Of a DNA stretch of 64,000 nucleotides, positions 61,613 to 64,000 are shown one piece after another; the first letter of the stretch is position 1, and each line of letters opens with the position of its first letter. The position numbers were made by a program, and so were the translations under genes. This DNA comes from Formicarius rufipectus (Eukaryota > Chordata > Aves > Passeriformes > Formicariidae), in contig VXAU01006172.1 of the NCBI GenBank assembly GCA_013399695.1, positions 535,608 to 599,607 on the forward strand, given 5' to 3'. The notes beneath the pieces are model-generated. The model was not told the DNA's origin, made no database searches, and saw only the letters and a program-made list of their open reading frames with translations.

Positions 61613-62926
61613 CTTTTTGCTTCTGGGGTGTTTTTCTCAAATAGCTGAACAGACAGAAAAGCCCTTAAAACAAAGGGGTATTTACAAATTCAGATGTGCC
61701 CACTGATGGTTTCCTCAACATAATCTGGCACTCTGAACATTTGTGGGATATTTATGGACAGAAAACAGTTACATTTTGGGAAAAGGGAGCTACTAGAGCA
61801 GAAAGAATAAGCACAAAAGGGGAAAACATGACCAGGGTTGAGGGTGGGAAGGGGAGGGAATGGAAGGAAAATGCTCACTGTATTACCACAGGAGCTAAGA
61901 GCTTTATCGCATATGATGGTAAAAATACAATGCCAGGGTGATCAGCATCCCTGGTTTGTCTGGGACAGGACTGGAATAAAAGACTGAAAATAGCAAGAGG
62001 CTATTTGTCACTGATCTCTGTCTCGTCCTCATATCAGGTGACGCCACATCGCCCAGAAGAAGCATGTTCCTGCTATACCCTTTCTCTTTGGTTGTCCTTT
62101 CTTACACTTTCATCTGCATTACTTTTTCCAATGAGCAAGTAGCAGTTGGTCTTCTCATCCCACAGGAATTAATTTCATCCCAGCTCAGGAAAAGAAGCAT
62201 ACATCCTTAAGTAAAGAGATAATGTACTTAAATAATATTGGTATGCTTTAAAAGAAAATTCCAGATGCTGGTCTTGTTCCTTCTGTCCATGTCAAATCCA
62301 CATCCTGCATGAATCACACAGAGCACAAAAGGGTCCCTGTCTGATTTGCCTTGGCTATGTCATAATAGAGGGTTAATGACAGTGAAAAGCATAAACCTAA
62401 AACTCCTGCTAATGTCATTTAAGTATTTAGCTCAGTAAAACATCAATGTACCTTTCCAAGCAAATGCAAGTAAGCTTGGTTAAAAAATCCTGCAGAAGGC
62501 TGGCACATTTGCTCAGGCCAATGAAATTCAGAGTGTTGCCATAATACCTGCCTTATAAAAATGCATGTATTTCTTCAGCTGTGTGTATTTAAACCTTTTA
62601 GCAGTTCTAATGAGCTTTCAGAATGAAGCTACTACAGCAATCAGCCTCTGTGTAACAAGCAACATTTAAATATTAAAAATGTAAATTAGCAAAGCTGGTT
62701 AATTACAATTTTCCAAATACTGAAAAAGTGCAAGTAAGACTATTAACTGCTTTGAAATTCAGATATCAGTTCCTCCCACTCAGAGAACATCTAGTTCAGT
62801 AGTGATGATGAAGTTACAGAACAGTCTCCTGAGCTAGCCAAAACAGTATCTGCTTACCAGAACTAAAAGCCATGCATTTCAGAGAAGTTAAAAGTACACA
62901 AAATGTTTGGAGAAATGCCTTCCCTC
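61613..62926. other. Unique non-coding sequence, conserved-element texture
   Basis: No gene was recognised. The part at about 62380-62780 is AT-rich and non-repetitive, with homeodomain-like words (ggttaattacaatttt, taaattagc), as in many developmental enhancers. This is only a textural impression. Confidence 0.45.
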
Positions 62927-63040
62927 TTTTTTTTTTTTTTTTTTTTCCAGATCACAGCATACCAATCTGTGAAAATAAAAATGTACCCAGGAAACATTGT
63001 TTCTGATGAAACACAGACTTTTACCCAAAAGTATGGCTAG
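62927..63040 (+). other. Candidate 3' splice site and short terminal exon
   Basis: Twenty T residues followed by ccag make an acceptor ending at 62950. From 62951 one frame reads ITAYQSVKIKMYPGNIVS and on to a TAG at 63038-63040, 29 codons in all. The TAYQ word recalls the T-box DNA-binding fold, but the following residues do not fit that family, so no identity is given. T runs followed by AG occur several times here and most are surely not splice sites. Confidence 0.15.
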
Positions 63041-64000
63041 TTTCTTCCTTGCTCCTTGTGCCCATGCCTGAGAAACCTTTGATGCTGTGCACTGTTGTCA
63101 ACCATGCTGAGAGCTGGGCAGGCTGGGTCCCGCTCACCTCCACAGTCTCCCATTCACATGATCACCTTTCCCTCACTGAGCATATTTGTGTTGAGTTCAT
63201 CCACTGCCAAAAATGTGCAGGCAGTGTCTGAACTACAGTTCCTTCTGTCCCAACTTCTTCATAAAAATGACCTTGGCAGCAAATGTAATATCAGCAGAGT
63301 ATTTACAACAGCCAACTGATGAGACATTATCTTAATTTTCTCTTAGACAGCACAGGTGATCATAAGCTGGCACTCAAGCCCATCCTATGAACATATTTCC
63401 TTTAGAGGGAAAAAAGTAGACAGAATACTCTCTGAAGTCACCCACTAGGAATGTCCCCAAAGTCCCAGCCTAGCCCTTAGATTCCCTCAGGTCTCCTTAT
63501 GGCTTTCAGCCACCGCACACACTTTCGTTTACTGACGTGGGTGCAGGCACTGAGTTAATGGCCTACCAGAAAGATGACAAATGGATCCAAAATTATAAAT
63601 GTGTGTATCTCTTGAGTGCATCATCTTCCTGTACTGCTTCATCCTACACAACAAAGAAGGGGCACAGAAAATTTCTCCTCCTTAGTCTTCACTGTAACTG
63701 ACTGAAACCACAAGAAGTCATCCCTTTTAAATGAGCTCTAAATGTTTTTAGTTTCAGTAATGGAAAAAAATATTTTTTCATTTTTTTACTGTATACACTT
63801 TTGCAAATAAAAAACTTAAGAGAGAATGTCTTCCAAAAGTGACAAAAATGTTTGATTGCAGTTCTTCACAGAAGTAAATGTGTGAGTTTTGTTGTTGCTT
63901 AAGGAAACTGCATTTCATTGCTTTACCGCTTGCTCTGTAGTGGCTATCTGAGCATCTATGTTTCTAATGGATCTCAGAATTCACATGTTGCCTTTGTTTC
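63041..64000. other. Unique non-coding sequence
   Basis: AT-rich single-copy DNA with short A and T runs. Nothing further was recognised up to the window end. Confidence 0.5.

Noticed and set aside
62951..62965. TAYQ word suggesting a T-box DNA-binding domain
   Set aside because: Only four residues agree. The following residues do not match the family's conserved continuation, and the frame stops after 29 codons.
1..64000. Search for CRISPR arrays, prokaryotic operons, intact retroviral genes, rRNA and tRNA genes
   Set aside because: None seen. The vertebrate repeat content and composition make the first two implausible, and no gag, pol or env reading of retroviral type was found.

Overview
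The window looks like nuclear DNA from a bird. The main evidence is repeated copies of the CR1 LINE family, with 3' ends carrying the avian-type 'ttggacttgatgatctt...ttccaact...' signature and the short 'attctgtg'/'attctatg' tail repeats. SINEs, bacterial-style operons and dense genes are absent. Base composition is moderately AT-rich and CpG-poor. No rRNA, tRNA, CRISPR or prokaryotic feature was seen. The assembly carries scars typical of short-read scaffolding: one 426-base N gap at 24531-24956 and three single-N joints at 23861, 37286 and 39547. Two of the three joints are flanked by exact direct duplications.

No established protein-coding gene could be recognised. The many short open frames are mostly chance frames or fragments of CR1 reverse transcriptase. 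The window is best read as an intergenic desert or the inside of a very large intron.

Layout. 1-4.7 kb: unique non-coding DNA. 4.8-5.2 kb: CR1 3' end (+). 5.2-15.3 kb: unique DNA with small low-complexity tracts, including a 12-bp pyrimidine repeat at 14.1 kb. 15.3-15.8 kb: CR1 (-). 17.5-18.8 kb: two related single-copy segments flanking a GC-rich patch. 18.9-19.6 kb: CR1 (+). 23.4-25.4 kb: the most rearranged locus, with a CR1 reverse-transcriptase fragment, an artefactual 223-bp duplication, the N gap, a CA repeat, a probable LTR-derived fragment and another CR1 3' end. 30.0 kb: AC-rich low-complexity tract. 34.9-35.8 kb: an old, decayed CR1-like element. 37.0-37.6 kb: 303-bp artefactual duplication. 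45.2-46.1 kb: CR1 (+) split by a 186-bp G/T-only tract. 51.8-52.2 kb: CR1 (-) with a small CR1-tail-like piece in the opposite orientation. 57.5 kb: two back-to-back perfect hairpins. The rest is unique AT-rich DNA, parts of which have the texture of conserved non-coding elements.

A few unique stretches have exon- or promoter-like structure and are given as low-confidence candidates. They are 47.96-48.24 kb (TATA box, start codon and splice donor, with a CpG cluster just downstream), 60.19-60.39 kb (strong acceptor, well-placed ATG, strong donor, CpG cluster), 13.51-13.54 kb (possible 31-nt microexon) and 62.95-63.04 kb (possible terminal exon). None could be matched to a known protein by eye. 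I found no convincing new biological system. The items most worth checking are these candidate exons, the G/T tract inside a CR1, the 24-kb composite locus and the twin hairpins.
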